DNA from: Platanthera guangdongensis
Taxonomy: Eukaryota > Streptophyta > Magnoliopsida > Asparagales > Orchidaceae
Direction of reading: 5' to 3'
Assembly: GCA_039583875.1 (NCBI GenBank)
Contig: CM077150.1
Span: 48,126,261-48,190,260, forward strand
Length of the DNA stretch: 64,000 bases
This document shows positions 12,119-22,486 of the stretch, in pieces (position 1 is the first letter of the stretch; every line of letters begins with the position of its first letter). Both the position numbers and the translations under genes were made by a program. Under the pieces are notes generated by a model. That model was given only the letters and a program-made list of their open reading frames with translations. It was not told the DNA's origin and searched no databases.

Positions 12119-14561
12119 TTAGCCAATTTTGAAAACGTATTCTAAGTTTATCATACCTAATTCAATTTTGAACCTATTGAATTTGGTTTCATCTAAGGGC
12201 TTAGTATACATGTCAGCTAGTTGATTATCTGTATTTATATATTCTAGTGAAATATCTCCTTTTTCCACATGTTCTCTTAGAAAATGGTATTTTATTTCTA
12301 TGTGCTTAGTCCTACTATGGGAGACAGGATTGTTTGCAATAGAAATAGCACTAGTAGAATCACAAAATAGAGGTGTTCTACTTACTTGAATACCATAGTC
12401 TTCTAGCTGATGTTGTATCCATAGAAGTTGAGCACAGCAACTTCCTGCAGCAACATATTCTGATTCTGCTGTGGAGATAGCCACACTTGTTTGCTTCTTG
12501 CTACTCCATGATATCAGTCTTAAACCTAGGAATTGACAGGTACCAGTTATACTTTTCCTATCTTCCTTACAGCCTGCAAAATCTGCATCTGAATAACCTG
12601 TCAGTTCAAAGTGTCCATTCCTAGGGTACCAAAGGCCTAGATAAGGAGTGCCCTTAAGATATCTCAGTATTCTTTTGACTGCTGTCAAATGAGATTCTTT
12701 AGGGCAAGTTTGGTACCTAGCACAGACACATGTAGCATACATGATATCTGGTCTACTTGCAGTCAAATACAATAGGGAGCCAACTATCCCTCTATACAAA
12801 GTCTCATCTACAGGTTTCCCTGCATCATCTTTGCTAAGAGACATACTTGACCCCATAGGAGTTTTCATGGTACTGGATGATTCCATACCATACTTCCTTA
12901 TCAATTCTAGGGTGAACTTAGACTGGCATGTGGATAAACCATTCTCAGTCTGTCTAACTTGGAGACCCAAGAAGAACTTAAGTTCCCCCATACTGCTCAT
13001 CTCAAATTGTCCTTGCATTAGTTTTGCAAACTTTTTGCAAAGACTACTTTCAGTAGACCCAAATATGATGTCATCTACATATATTTGGACTAGTATGATC
13101 TTGCTTCTGGATTCCCTAAGGAATAGAGTCTTGTCTATTTCCCCCTTGTGAATTTATTCTCAATGAGGAAACTAGACAGGGTTTCATACCAAGCCCTAGG
13201 GGCTTATTTTAACCCATACAAAGCCTTCCTAAGTCTATAGACAGAATTAGGTTTAGTTGAATCAAGAAAACCTGATGGCTACTCCACATAGACTTCTTCC
13301 TTCAGATTTCCATTCAGAAAAGCTGACTTGACATCCATTTGGTATAATTTAAACCCTTGATAGGTTGCATAGGCCAAAAACATCCTTATTGCCTCCAGTC
13401 TGGCTACTGGAGTAAAGGTTTGATCAAAGTCAATACCTTCTTCCTGCCTATATCCCTTAGCAACCAGTCTTGCTTTGTTCTTCACAATAACTCCATGTTC
13501 ATCCATCTTGTTCCTAAAGATCCACTTAGTCCCAATTATGTTGTGGTCTTTTGGTTTAGGAACAAGCTCCCAGACATTGCATCTTTTGAACTGGTTCAGC
13601 TCCTCTTGCATAGCCTCAATCCAATGAGGGTCTAGGATAGCTTCTTCAAACTTCTTTGGCTCTACCTGGGATAGAAAACTGGAGTAGAGTACTGAACTTA
13701 TATTTCTGCTCCTTGTTTGTACCCCTTGTCTGAGATCTCCAATGATTTGATTGGCTGGATGATCTTTCAAATGTCTATTAGCTGGAGGCAGCCTGGCTTC
13801 AGGTTGAACTCCTTCAGCTTCTTCAACTTGCTGCACTCCTTGGTCTTCTTCTGCATCAGGTGCATCTAGTACTCCCCCTAGACAACAGCCACTGTCATCT
13901 ACTTGCTGTCTTGCAGTAGAACATTCTTCAATAGTAAGCTTGTCCATCTTCTTAGTCACACCTGTGGAGCTGCAAATACTTCTAGACAATTCATGGTTAA
14001 TGAGTTTAGCTTCATCAAATACTACATGTACTGATTCTTCAACAACTTGAGTAGTCAAATTGTAGACCCTATAAGCCTTACTGTTGTTGCTGTACCCAAC
14101 AAAGATCCCCTCTTAGGATTTGACAGCAAACTTGGTTAAGTAAGACTTACCATTGTTAAGTATATAGCATTTACAACCAAAGATCCTGAAATAGGATAGA
14201 TTTGGTTTTCTGCCTTTCACAATCTCATAGGAGGTCTTATTGTGGCTCTTGGTGATAGTAGCCCTATTAATTACATGGCAAGCAGTGTTTACAGCCTCAC
14301 CTCAGAAATATTCTGGGAGAGATGTGTCACTTAATAGGGTTCTACCAACCTCTATCAATGTTCTATTTTTTCCTTTCAGCAATGCCATTTTGCTGAGGTG
14401 TTCTTGGTGAAGAAAATTCCTGAAATATCCCAAATTCTTCACATAGCTTTGTCATACTGTCAGACTGGAATTCAGTACCATGGTCACTTCTTATTTTGAC
14501 CACTGTACTGTCTAACTCATTCTGAATTTGTTTGACAAAACTATAGAAGATACTAGGTGTT
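12119..14561 (-). pseudogene. COP-2 pol unit 2: integrase, RT, RNase H (inactivated)
   Basis: Minus-strand copia pol from the integrase core to the RNase H end NLEYVFKIG. RT with [20 protein letters not shown] is in frame 13279-14058. RNase H with [31 protein letters not shown] and ADMYTKPL is in 12119-13018. Lesions: a stop after YVE near 13280, a stop in the YGLK-APRAW motif near 13205, a one-base loss near 13146, a TAA near 14115 and a TGA near 14300. The first four are shared with unit 1 (27738-30309), showing that copying followed inactivation. COP-1 inserted at the right end, at the AGGTGTT heptamer. Confidence 0.88.
14557..14561. repeat. Target site duplication of COP-1, left copy
   Basis: GTGTT immediately before the LTR start TGTTGGG, matched by GTGTT at 27732-27736 just after the other LTR. 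Removing COP-1 with one copy restores continuity with the homologous junction at 30302-30309. Confidence 0.92.
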
Positions 14562-14706
14562 TGTTGGGTACATTGGTCAAATGTACCTGATTTGAAGAAG
14601 CCTCACCCAACTCAATGATATACATCATAATGTATTTGATGTATGTTTGAGTTACTTGTGCAGGTTAAGAAAGTACTGGACTGAAGCAAAAAGTTTCTAA
14701 GTCCAT

Positions 14707-15616
14707 GTGTCGACACCCAGAGGAAAAGTGTCGACACTTAAGAAAGCTTGTGTCGACACCCAGACAAGCAGTGTCGACAGTTGGAGTCATTGTGTCGACA
14801 CCTGGGATGCAGAGTCGACACCAGACAGAAAGTGTCGACACTTGGAGCTGTGTCGACACTCAGTGAAGAAAAGTGCAGACAGAAAGTGTCGACACAAGGA
14901 GCTGTGTCGACACCCAGTGAAGCTGTGTCTATATCAGAAAGTGTCGACACTTGGAGCTGTGTCGACACTCAGCAAAAGTCTGCAGAGTCTAAGTACAAGT
15001 GTCGACATTCAACACAATGTGTCGACACTATGCAGAAGAGTCAGCACTTGAAGCAAGTGTCGACACTCAACACAATGTGTCGACACTCAACAGAAGAGTC
15101 AACATTTGAAGTATGTGTCGACACCCAGAACAATGTGTCGACACACAGCTGAAGACTCAACACTGGAAGAAAGTGTCGACACATGGAGCTGTGTCGACAC
15201 TTAGCAAAGAACAGAAAGAACAACAAATTATTCTAAGTACAAGTGTCGACACTATGGGAATGTGTCGACACTCAGCTGAAGTCTCAACAACAAGAAGGTG
15301 TGTCGACACAAGGAGCTGTGTCGACACTCAGCAAGATTCAACATAGAAGACTATGTGTCAACACCAAGATGCAGTGTCGACACTTGACAGATTCAACACA
15401 AAGGAGATGTGTCGACACATAGAAGAATTCAGCAAAAGCTAAAAGAACAAGTACTTGTGTCGACACTCAATTTCAGTGTCGACACATGAAGAAGAATCTG
15501 TGTCGAGACATACAAGGAGTTGTGTCGACACCTTGTAGACTTGTGTCGACACTTACACAACATGTGTCGACACTTGGACTATAAGTGTCGACACTTAAAG
15601 ACAGAAAGTCTCGACA
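14707..15616 (+). repeat. GTGTCGACAC palindrome array, COP-1 5' LTR
   Basis: About 29 exact copies of the 10-bp perfect palindrome GTGTCGACAC (counted by eye) plus several one-base variants (GTGTCGACAG, GAGTCGACAC, GTGTCGACAT, GTCTCGACAC). Gaps alternate between short (8-11 bp, often TTGGAGCT, AAGGAGCT or TCAACACAAT) and long (about 22-40 bp), so many words come in pairs with an 18-20 bp period. Every word has a central CpG. The array ends about 150 bp upstream of the TATA box. Confidence 0.95.
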
Positions 15617-15750
15617 CTTACAAACTGTTAGAGATTTTCAAGAAGTGACTGGTTGACATGACAGCTGCCGATCCAGCCGGTCTACAGCAACTGTCAGAGA
15701 TGTCAGAAGTCAGTTATGAACCGGACCAGCCGGTTACCATGAAGAAGGCC

Positions 15751-15758
15751 TATAAATA
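15751..15758 (+). promoter_or_regulatory. LTR promoter TATA box, COP-1 5' LTR
   Basis: TATAAATA in the context GGCCTATAAATAGG, about 157 bp after the palindromic array. The same box is in the 3' LTR at 26835-26842. This should set the start of the genomic RNA. Confidence 0.75.
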
Positions 15759-16651
15759 GGCATCCACAGTTTACAGAAACTGTTGTTGGTGTGGTTGTTG
15801 AAAGAGTTGATCAAGTGATTAACAAGTGGTACAGATTATTCAAGTAATCAGAAAAGTGGCATACTGAGTATCAACACAAGAAGATCTTGCAGTCCAAGTG
15901 CAGATCTAAGAAGTTGGAGAGAGAGGGCTCCATCCAAGAAATCAGCCTCTGGAACTAGGCTGAGAAGAAGGATTCAGATTCAATTCTGATTCTTAAGAAG
16001 CAGAGGTCAAGGAACAACTGCAGAGGATTCAGTCTTATTCAGTTCTACTCAAGAAGCTTTGAAGAAAGCTAAGTCAGATTGGATCCAGCTGAGTTCTTCC
16101 AAGAACTCATCAAGAATCTCTCAACTCCCCTCTTATCTTTCTGAGTTGTAGAGTTATAATTTGTAATATCTTTTTAACTTGTAGGATCCTTTGGATCTGA
16201 GTGATTTGTAAGCCTATAATTATAAAGGCTGAGGGTAGGGCTTGTTAGCCTGAGTGTAGGAGATTGTGATCTCTGAGTGTAGGCCTTGTTGGCTGAGTGT
16301 AGGCCTTGATTGGCTGAGTGTACGCTTTGGGATAAAGCTGAGTTGTAAGGCTTAGGGCCTGAGGTAGGAACCAATTTGGGTTCTGAGACAGTGGAGAAGT
16401 TTGGCCGAATCTAGTACACTGCTAGATAGGCGAAGGGGGAAAGTGGATGTACCCATATCTTGGGGAACCACTATAAAACACTGTGTGATGTGCTGTGATT
16501 GTGCTGTGTATGTTTTGTTATTGCTGTTTGCTGTGCAAAAGTAGTTAGAACTCTGTGATTTAACTAAGTGGCTGCCAACAAAGTTAGAAAAGGATTAGGT
16601 CACCTATTCACCCCCCCCCCCTCTAGGTGTTTAGGTACCATATCTTTCAAG

Positions 16652-16662
16652 TGGTATCAGAG
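16652..16662 (+). promoter_or_regulatory. Primer binding site of COP-1
   Basis: TGGTATCAGAG two bases after the LTR end, complementary to the initiator tRNA-Met 3' end. The ~95 bp up to gag is the leader. Confidence 0.9.
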
Positions 16663-16756
16663 GGAGGTTCCTCAAAACAAGGATTAACAGTCTGAGGAGA
16701 TCCTGTTTGGCAGATTCAGTGTAAGGCATTACACAGTTTCAAGAAAATCAAGAAAC

Positions 16757-18799
16757 ATGGGTTCTTATGAGAATCACAAGGAATTGGGTTCCATGAAATT
16801 ACCCATATGCAGGAAGGAGATCTTTGGGATCTGGAAAGAAAGGGTAAGGCTATTTATGGAAGCCTCTAACCCTAGAATCTACATTACAGTTAAGGAAGGG
16901 CCTTATGTGCCAATGAAGATTTCAGTATTGGATGCAAATCAGAGGACTCCAAAGGATTTCTCTGAGATGACTAAAGATGAAATTGTCCTAGCCACCATGG
17001 ACAAGAGGGCACAGAACATAATAGTGAGTGCCATTGATGATGCCACTTTTCAGAACTTAATTCACTGTAAGACAGCAAAAGAGATGTGGGATACTCTCAT
17101 TGTCTATATGGAAGGTTCTGAAGAAGTTAGGCAAGATAGGAAGTCCTTGCTAAATCAGGAGTATGAAAGCTTTAGGCAAGGAAAGGGTGATAGCATCACT
17201 GAGTGCTATAAGAAGTTTTACAGGATAGTTAATGAACTCATGTCTTATGGAAGAGAGTTCACTAACTATGAACTAAATGACAAGTTCTTAAGGTCCCTAA
17301 CCAAAGATTGGGACACCAAGATCTGTGCCATAAGAGAAATGGCTAAGTTGGGGGAAATTCCTCCTCCCACACTGTTTGGCAAGCTATTGTCTTATGAAAT
17401 GCAGTTAACAGTGAGAAAAGAGGAGGAGAAATCAACAAGGACTGAGCACAAAGAAAGAACTGTTGCTTTCAAGACAGAAGTTCCCAGAAAGTGCAGGAAT
17501 AAGTCTTTAACTCCACCTCCAGAGGTAGTTGAATCAGAGTCTGATGAGTCTGTCAGCACAAAGTCTAAGAGCAATGAAAGTGATGAAGTCTTTGCTGCTT
17601 TCACTAGACACTTTCAGAAGTTTTTGAAAAAGAAACAGTGGAGGTCAAGGCCTTCTACATCACAAGGAAAGGAAGACTCTTATCAGAAGAAGAGGTCTTC
17701 AAAGAATGACAAGAAAAGGACAAAATCAAGCAAGGCAACTGGTTCAAAGATTGTTTGCTATTGCTACAATAGACAGGGCCATGTTATTGCAGATTGTCCA
17801 GAGAAGAGAAGGGAATCTGGTGACAGGAAAAAGACTCACTTCAAAGGGAAGAAAGAAAAGTCTTTTGTTGCTAAGAAGGAGAAGACTCTATCAGATATCT
17901 CTTCTTCAAAAACTGAGTCTGAGGCTGAAGCCTACATAGGGCTGTTTGCTGAAGAAGAAGAGGAAGAATTCATGCAGATTTTGGAGTCAATTTATGAACA
18001 AGAAGATAGTCATTGCCAAGGGCTAATGGCTTTGACAGAGAGTGCCAAAATCCTGTAGCAGCCAGGACCCAGTCAGGTACAAAGTTCAAGTTTAAATTCA
18101 GTTTCTTGTTCTAGTTCAGAATCAGATTTTTCTTCATCAAGTGATGAGAATATATCTGAGTCTGAGGAAGATATTCATCAGCTCATAGATGAATATAAGG
18201 TACTGTTGCAAGCCTACAAGAAAAGCAAGACCCTAGCCAAAAGTCAGGCAAAGGAGATTGCAGATCTCAAGGCTGTTGCAACAGATTTTGAGAAATAATT
18301 TGATCAAAAACTGAATGAGGTAGCCAGGCTGAAACACATTACTGTGATTCAGATGGGAACTATCACCTATAAGAATGATCAAATTAAGAGACTGGAGATC
18401 AATCTTCAGAAAGAAAGAGAGCTTGTTGCTAGGTTTTCAAAACCTAAATCAGTGCTACCTTTAATTGATGAATTTGTTCATCATAAAGGCAAGGATGGAC
18501 TGGGTTTTGTTAGACCTGCAGGGACTGAGCAGTCCAAGTCTAAGTCCAAGGGCAAAGCCCCAACATTCAACAAACCTGCTGTAGTCAAGACAGCCAAAGC
18601 AGTACCTAAGCAAAGGTACAACAAGTTTGAATGCTGGTGCTGTGGCAAGATTGGCCATTTTGCAATGGACTGTTGGTACAATGCCAGTGCCAAGGTGAGT
18701 TGCAAGCTACCTGGTGGAAAGCCAGTAGGTAGCTTTGTCAAGTTACAGACTAACAAGTACCAAGGACCCAAGATTGCTTTGGGTTCTAAGGTCCATTAA
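16757..18799 (+). pseudogene. gag: COP-1 gag with two premature stops
   Basis: Same frame from ATG at 16757 (MGSYENHKELGSMKLPICRK) to TAA at 18797, but with TAG at 18056-18058 and TAA at 18296-18298. The related COP-2 gag (31446-33455) is open throughout, so these are lesions. The copia-type capsid region includes EMWDTLIVYMEGSEEVRQD and YKKFYRIVNELMSYG. The first zinc knuckle, near 17755, reads CYCYNRQGHVIADC: its second zinc cysteine is tyrosine, while COP-2 has CYCCNRQGHVVADC. The second knuckle, CWCCGKIGHFAMDC near 18633, is intact. A basic, serine-rich linker and an acidic EEEEEEF patch lie between. Confidence 0.9.
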
Positions 18800-18817
18800 T
18801 CTGTTTTGCAGGTGAGT
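18797..18817 (+). promoter_or_regulatory. Gag/pol boundary: stop codon inside a composite splice acceptor/donor-like site
   Basis: TAA ends gag, then a pyrimidine-rich run ends in TTTTGCAG, followed at once by GTGAGT. gag and pol are in the same frame on either side. The stop and the CAG/GTNAGT string also occur at the boundary in COP-2 (31431-31448) and COP-3 (about 41655-41677). This could permit stop readthrough or splicing to make pol; neither can be proved here. Confidence 0.5.
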
Positions 18818-21800
18818 CCAAGTGGTCATACCCCTACATGGTACTTGGACAGTGGTTGTTCCAGACATATGACTGGAACTAGGGGACTACTGAAGGACTA
18901 CATTCCAATCAAAAATGGTCCTAAAGTGACCTTTGGTGGTTCTGAAAAAGGAATCATCAAAGGGTTTGGTAACATTTCTTCAAACTTAGTTACCATTACT
19001 CAAGTGGCTTATGTTAAAGGGTTGAAACACAACCTAATAAGTATAAGTCAATTAAGTGATGTAGGGTATGACATCTCATTTGTTAAAAATGGTTGTCATA
19101 TCAAGAGGTCAAGTGATCAAGAGATCATTTTGACAGGTTATAGGAAGAGAAATGTCTACTGCCTAGACATTATGATTGAGAACAATGGTTCTCCAGTTTG
19201 TCTTGTAGCTGATGAGACAGTCTCTCATTGTGTCAAATGGCACAAGAGGCTGGCCCATCTTAACTACAAGACAATTAGCAAACTCTTTAGCAAAGAGTTA
19301 GTGAGGAATGGTCCTCAAGTTAAGTGTGTTAAAGATGGCATTTGCTCAGCTTGTCAAAAGGGCAAGCAGACTAAATCCACCTTTAGAAGCATAGATAACA
19401 AAGATGCTGTGAGGTGTTTGTACCTCTTGCATTTGGATCTCTTTGGTCCAATGCCAGTTCACAGCTTAGGTAGGAAAGTCTACACCCTTGTAGTTGTAGA
19501 TGACTACTCAAGGTTTTCATGGGTGTTCTTCTTAAGACAGAAATCTGAAACACCTAGTGTATTCTACAGCTTTGTCAAGCAAATTCAGAATGAACTAAAT
19601 AATACTGTGGTCAAAATTAGAAGTGACCATGGTACTGAGTTTCAGTCTGAAAGCATGACAAAACTATGTGAAGACTTTGGGATATTTCAAGAATTCTCTT
19701 CACCTAGAACACCTCAGCAAAATGGCATTGCTGAGAGGAAAAATAGGACCTTGATAGAGGCTGGTAGAACCCTATTGAGTGATACATCACTGCCAGAGTA
19801 TTTCTGGGCTGAAGCAGTTAACACTGCATGCCATGTTATAAATAGGGCTACCATCACTAAAGGGCTAAACAAGACCCCTTATGAAGTTGTGAAAGGCAGG
19901 AAACCAAACCTATCCTACTTCAGGATCTTTGGTTGCAAATGCTTCATACTTAACAATGGGAAGTCTTACATAACTAAGTTTGCTGCCAAGTCCCAAGAGG
20001 GAATTTTTGTTGGGTACAGCAATAATAGTAAGGCTTATAGAGTCTACAACTTGACTACACAAGTTGTAGAAGAATCAGTGCATGTAGTTTTTGATGAGAC
20101 TAAACTTATTAATAATGAGTTTTCTAGCAATGTGTGCAGCCCCACAGGTTTGACAAAGACAATGGACAAGCTGACTATAGAAGAAGTGCCTGCTGTAAGT
20201 CAGCAAGGAGAGGAGAATAGCTGCTATCCAGGGGGAGAACTACATGTGCCAGTTGCTGAAGAAATCCAAGGCATACAACATGATGCAGATGCTGAAGTGG
20301 TTCAACCTGAAGTGAGGATGCCTCCAGCTCACAGGCATCTTAGAGATCATCCAGTAGAGCTGATTATTGGAGATTCAAGACAAGGAGTACAAACCAGGAG
20401 TAGAAACATGAATGCTGCAATCTATTCCAGCTTTTTGTCTCAAGTTGAACCTAAAAGATTTGAAGAAGCAATACAAGATCCACAATGGACTGAAGCAATG
20501 CAAGAAGAGCTTAATCAGTTCAAGAGGTGCAAGGTCTGGGAATTGGTTCCTAAACCTAAAGACCACAATATAATAGGAGTTAATTGGATCTACAGGAATA
20601 AGATGGATGAACAAGGGGTCATCATTAAGAATAAAGCTAGACTGGTTGTTAAAGGATATAGGCAAGAAGAAGGTATTGATTTTGATCAAACCTTTGCTCC
20701 AGTAGCCAGACTGGAAGCCATAAGAATGTTCTTGGCCTATGCAACCTATCAAGGATTCAAGGTATACCAAATGGATGTCAAGTCAGCATTCCTAAATGGT
20801 AATTTGAAAGAAGAAGTCTATGTGGAGCAGCCTTCAGGTTTTGTTGATCCAACTCTACCTCATTATGTCTATAGACTTAGGAAAGCTTTATATGGGTTAA
20901 AGCAAGCTCCTAGAGCTTGGTATGAAACCCTATCTAGTTTCCTCATTGAGAACAAGTTCTCAAGGGGGAAAATAGATAAGACTCTATTCCTTAGGGAATC
21001 TAGAGGCAAAGTCATACTAGTCCAAATATATGTAGATGACATTATATTTGGGTCTACTGAAAGCAGCCTTTGCAAAAAGTTTGCAAAACTTATGCAAGGT
21101 CAGTTTGAAATGAGTAGTATGGGAGAGCTGAAGTTTTTCTTAGGTCTCCAAGTTAAACAGACTGAAAATGGTTTATCCATATGTCAGTCAAAGTTCACCC
21201 TAGAACTCATAAGGAAGTATGGTATGGATTCATCCAGTACCATGAAGACTCCTATGGGGTCAAGTATGTCTCTTAGCAAGGATGATGCAGGGAAACCTGT
21301 AGATGAAACCTTGTATAGAGAGATAGTTGGCTCCCTATTATACTTGACTGCTAGTAGACCAGACATCATGTATGCTACATGTGTTTGTGCAAGGTATCAA
21401 GCCTGCCCTAAAGAGTCTCACTTGACTGCAGTCAAGAGAATTTTGAGATATCTAAAGGGCACTCCCTATCTAGGCCTCTGGTACCCTAGGAATGGAGACT
21501 TTGATCTAACAGGTTATTCAGATGCAGACTTTGCAGGATGCAAAGAGGATAGAAAGAGTACTACTGGAACCTATCAATTCCTAGGTGGGAGACTAATTTC
21601 ATGGAGCAGCAAAAAGCATACTAGTGTGGCTATCTCCACAGCTGAGTCAGAGTATGTGGCTGCAGGAAGTTGCTGTGCTCAACTTCTGTGGATTCAACAT
21701 CAACTAGAGGACTATGGATTTCAGGTAAGTAGAACTCCACTTTACTGTGATTCTACAAGTGCTATTTCAATAGCTAATAACCCTGTATCACATAGTAGAA

Positions 21801-21973
21801 CAAAACATATTGAGATTAAATATCACTTTCTTAGAGAACATGTAGAAAGAGAAGATATTTCACTTGAATATGTTAAAACAGATGAACAAGTAGCTGATAT
21901 GTTTACTAAGCCACTAGAAGAAGCTAAGTTCAATAGATTCAAAATTGAACTAGTAATGATAAACTTAGAGTAA
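18800..21973 (+). CDS. pol: COP-1 pol: protease, integrase, reverse transcriptase, RNase H
   Basis: Open frame of about 1057 codons with no ATG at its start; it opens directly after the gag stop. Protease: [13 protein letters not shown] near residue 15. Integrase: zinc-binding H...H...C-x2-C (HKRLAHLN to CSACQKGKQ), core D,D,E ([29 protein letters not shown]). [35 protein letters not shown], catalytic YVDD at 21029-21040. RNase [37 protein letters not shown], ending ADMFTKPL. All key residues are present, so the enzyme could work if expressed. The order integrase before RT marks Ty1/copia. Translation presumably depends on gag readthrough or splicing. Confidence 0.95.
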   Translation, partial: SVLQVSPSGHTPTWYLDSGCSRHMTGTRGLLKDYIPIKNGPKVTFGGSEKGIIKGFGNISSNLVTITQVAYVKGLKHNLISISQLSDVGYDISFVKNGCHIKRSSDQEIILTGYRKRNVYCLDIMIENNGSPVCLVADETVSHCVKWHKRLAHLNYKTISKLFSKELVRNGPQVKCVKDGICSACQKGKQTKSTFRSIDNKDAVRCLYLLHLDLFGPMPVHSLGRKVYTLVVVDDYSRFSWVFFLRQKSETPSVFYSFVKQIQNELNNTVVKIRSDHGTEFQSESMTKLCEDFGIFQEFSSPRTPQQNGIAERKNRTLIEAGRTLLSDTSLPEYFWAEAVNTACHVINRATITKGLNKTPYEVVKGRKPNLSYFRIFGCKCFILNNGKSYITKFAAKSQEGIFVGYSNNSKAYRVYNLTTQVVEESVHVVFDETKLINNEFSSNVCSPTGLTKTMDKLTIEEVPAVSQQGEENSCYPGGELHVPVAEEIQGIQHDADAEVVQPEVRMPPAHRHLRDHPVELIIGDSRQGVQTRSRNMNAAIYSSFLSQVEPKRFEEAIQDPQWTEAMQEELNQFKRCKVWELVPKPKDHNIIGVNWIYRNKMDEQGVIIKNKARLVVKGYRQEEGIDFDQTFAPVARLEAIRMFLAYATYQGFKVYQMDVKSAFLNGNLKEEVYVEQPSGFVDPTLPHYVYRLRKALYGLKQAPRAWYETLSSFLIENKFSRGKIDKTLFLRESRGKVILVQIYVDDIIFGSTESSLCKKFAKLMQGQFEMSSMGELKFFLGLQVKQTENGLSICQSKFTLELIRKYGMDSSSTMKTPMGSSMSLSKDDAGKPVDETLYREIVGSLLYLTASRPDIMYATCVCARYQACPKESHLTAVKRILRYLKGTPYLGLWYPRNGDFDLTGYSDADFAGCKEDRKSTTGTYQFLGGRLISWSSKKHTSVAISTAESEYVAAGSCCAQLLWIQHQLEDYGFQVSRTPLYCDSTSAISIANNPVSHSRTKHIEIKYHFLREHVEREDISLEYVKTDEQVADMFTKPLEEAKFNRFKIELVMINLE

Positions 21974-22005
21974 GTTTACAGATTTGAAAATGACTAAGTA
22001 AAAAG

Positions 22006-22452
22006 GTGTCGACACATAGACAAGTCTATGTCGACACAGAATAGTGGTGTCGACACTTCAGGAAAAAGGTGTCGACACATCTAGGAATGTGGTGTCGACA
22101 CTTCAGAATGTTAGTGTCGACACATGTCAAGTAGGTGTCGACACATCCTATGTGGTGTCGACACTTATGTTTTACTCAGAATTTTCTAAGTAAAGTCTCG
22201 ACGATGTGTCGAGTTATGTTGTGTCGACACATAACCAAGTGTCGACACATAATATCTGTTAACTAAACTTGTGTCGACACATGTGTGTCGAGACATTATA
22301 AGTCAGTGTCGACACTTATTGCCAGTGTCGACACATGTTGAGTTAGCTGTCCCGCCTGTTCATCTTCAAAATCAGAAAGGTATAAATAGGGTTCTGTCTT
22401 TGTTTGTCGACACGCTTTCAAAGTTTCGAGACCAAAACTATAGTGTCGACAC
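22006..22452 (+). repeat. Second GTGTCGACAC array, between pol and the third ORF
   Basis: About 13 exact GTGTCGACAC words (by eye) plus variants, starting 33 bp after the pol stop. Flanking bases alternate (…ACAC-AT and …ACAC-TT). Words with TCTCGAC/TGTCGAG occur near 22195-22215. All but the last one or two lie upstream of the TATA box at 22381. Confidence 0.92.
22381..22388 (+). promoter_or_regulatory. Internal TATA box before the third ORF of COP-1
   Basis: TATAAATA in the context AGGTATAAATAGGG, almost the same string as the LTR box (CCTATAAATAGGC). It follows a palindromic array and precedes the third-ORF ATG by 106 bp, a normal promoter-to-ATG distance. This suggests a dedicated promoter for the third ORF. 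Confidence 0.6.
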
Positions 22453-22486
22453 TTCTCTTTTCTAAAGACAAATTCTCCAAACCCTA

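Larger units (their letters stand above)
14562..16649 (+). repeat. COP-1 5' LTR (2088 bp)
   Basis: Starts TGTTGGGTACATT and ends CATATCTTTCA. U3 holds the palindromic array (14707-15594) and ends at TATAAATA (15751-15758). The part after the TATA has GAGTGTAGGC-type short tandem repeats near 16250-16320 and a C-tract near 16611-16621 just before the end. Copied at 25628-27731. Confidence 0.95.

Noticed and set aside
14707..15051. Repeated-peptide ORFs on both strands across the GTGTCGACAC arrays (VSTL, CVDTQ, CRHS patterns), also at 25773-26506 and 34648-35354
   Set aside because: The 10-bp palindrome contains no stop in any frame (VST, CRH, VDT), so long frames arise automatically on both strands. 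No start context, domain or codon bias supports a protein.
14707..15616. CRISPR-like array of repeats and spacers
   Set aside because: Repeats are only 10 bp and fully palindromic, gaps are irregular (8-40 bp) and similar to one another, the array is duplicated in both LTRs of a plant retrotransposon, and no cas genes are near.
20375..20770. Minus-strand ORFs inside COP-1 pol and plus-strand ORFs inside COP-2 (for example 12741-13151, 28488-28898)
   Set aside because: They are antisense shadows of conserved RT/RNase H coding, with no independent support.
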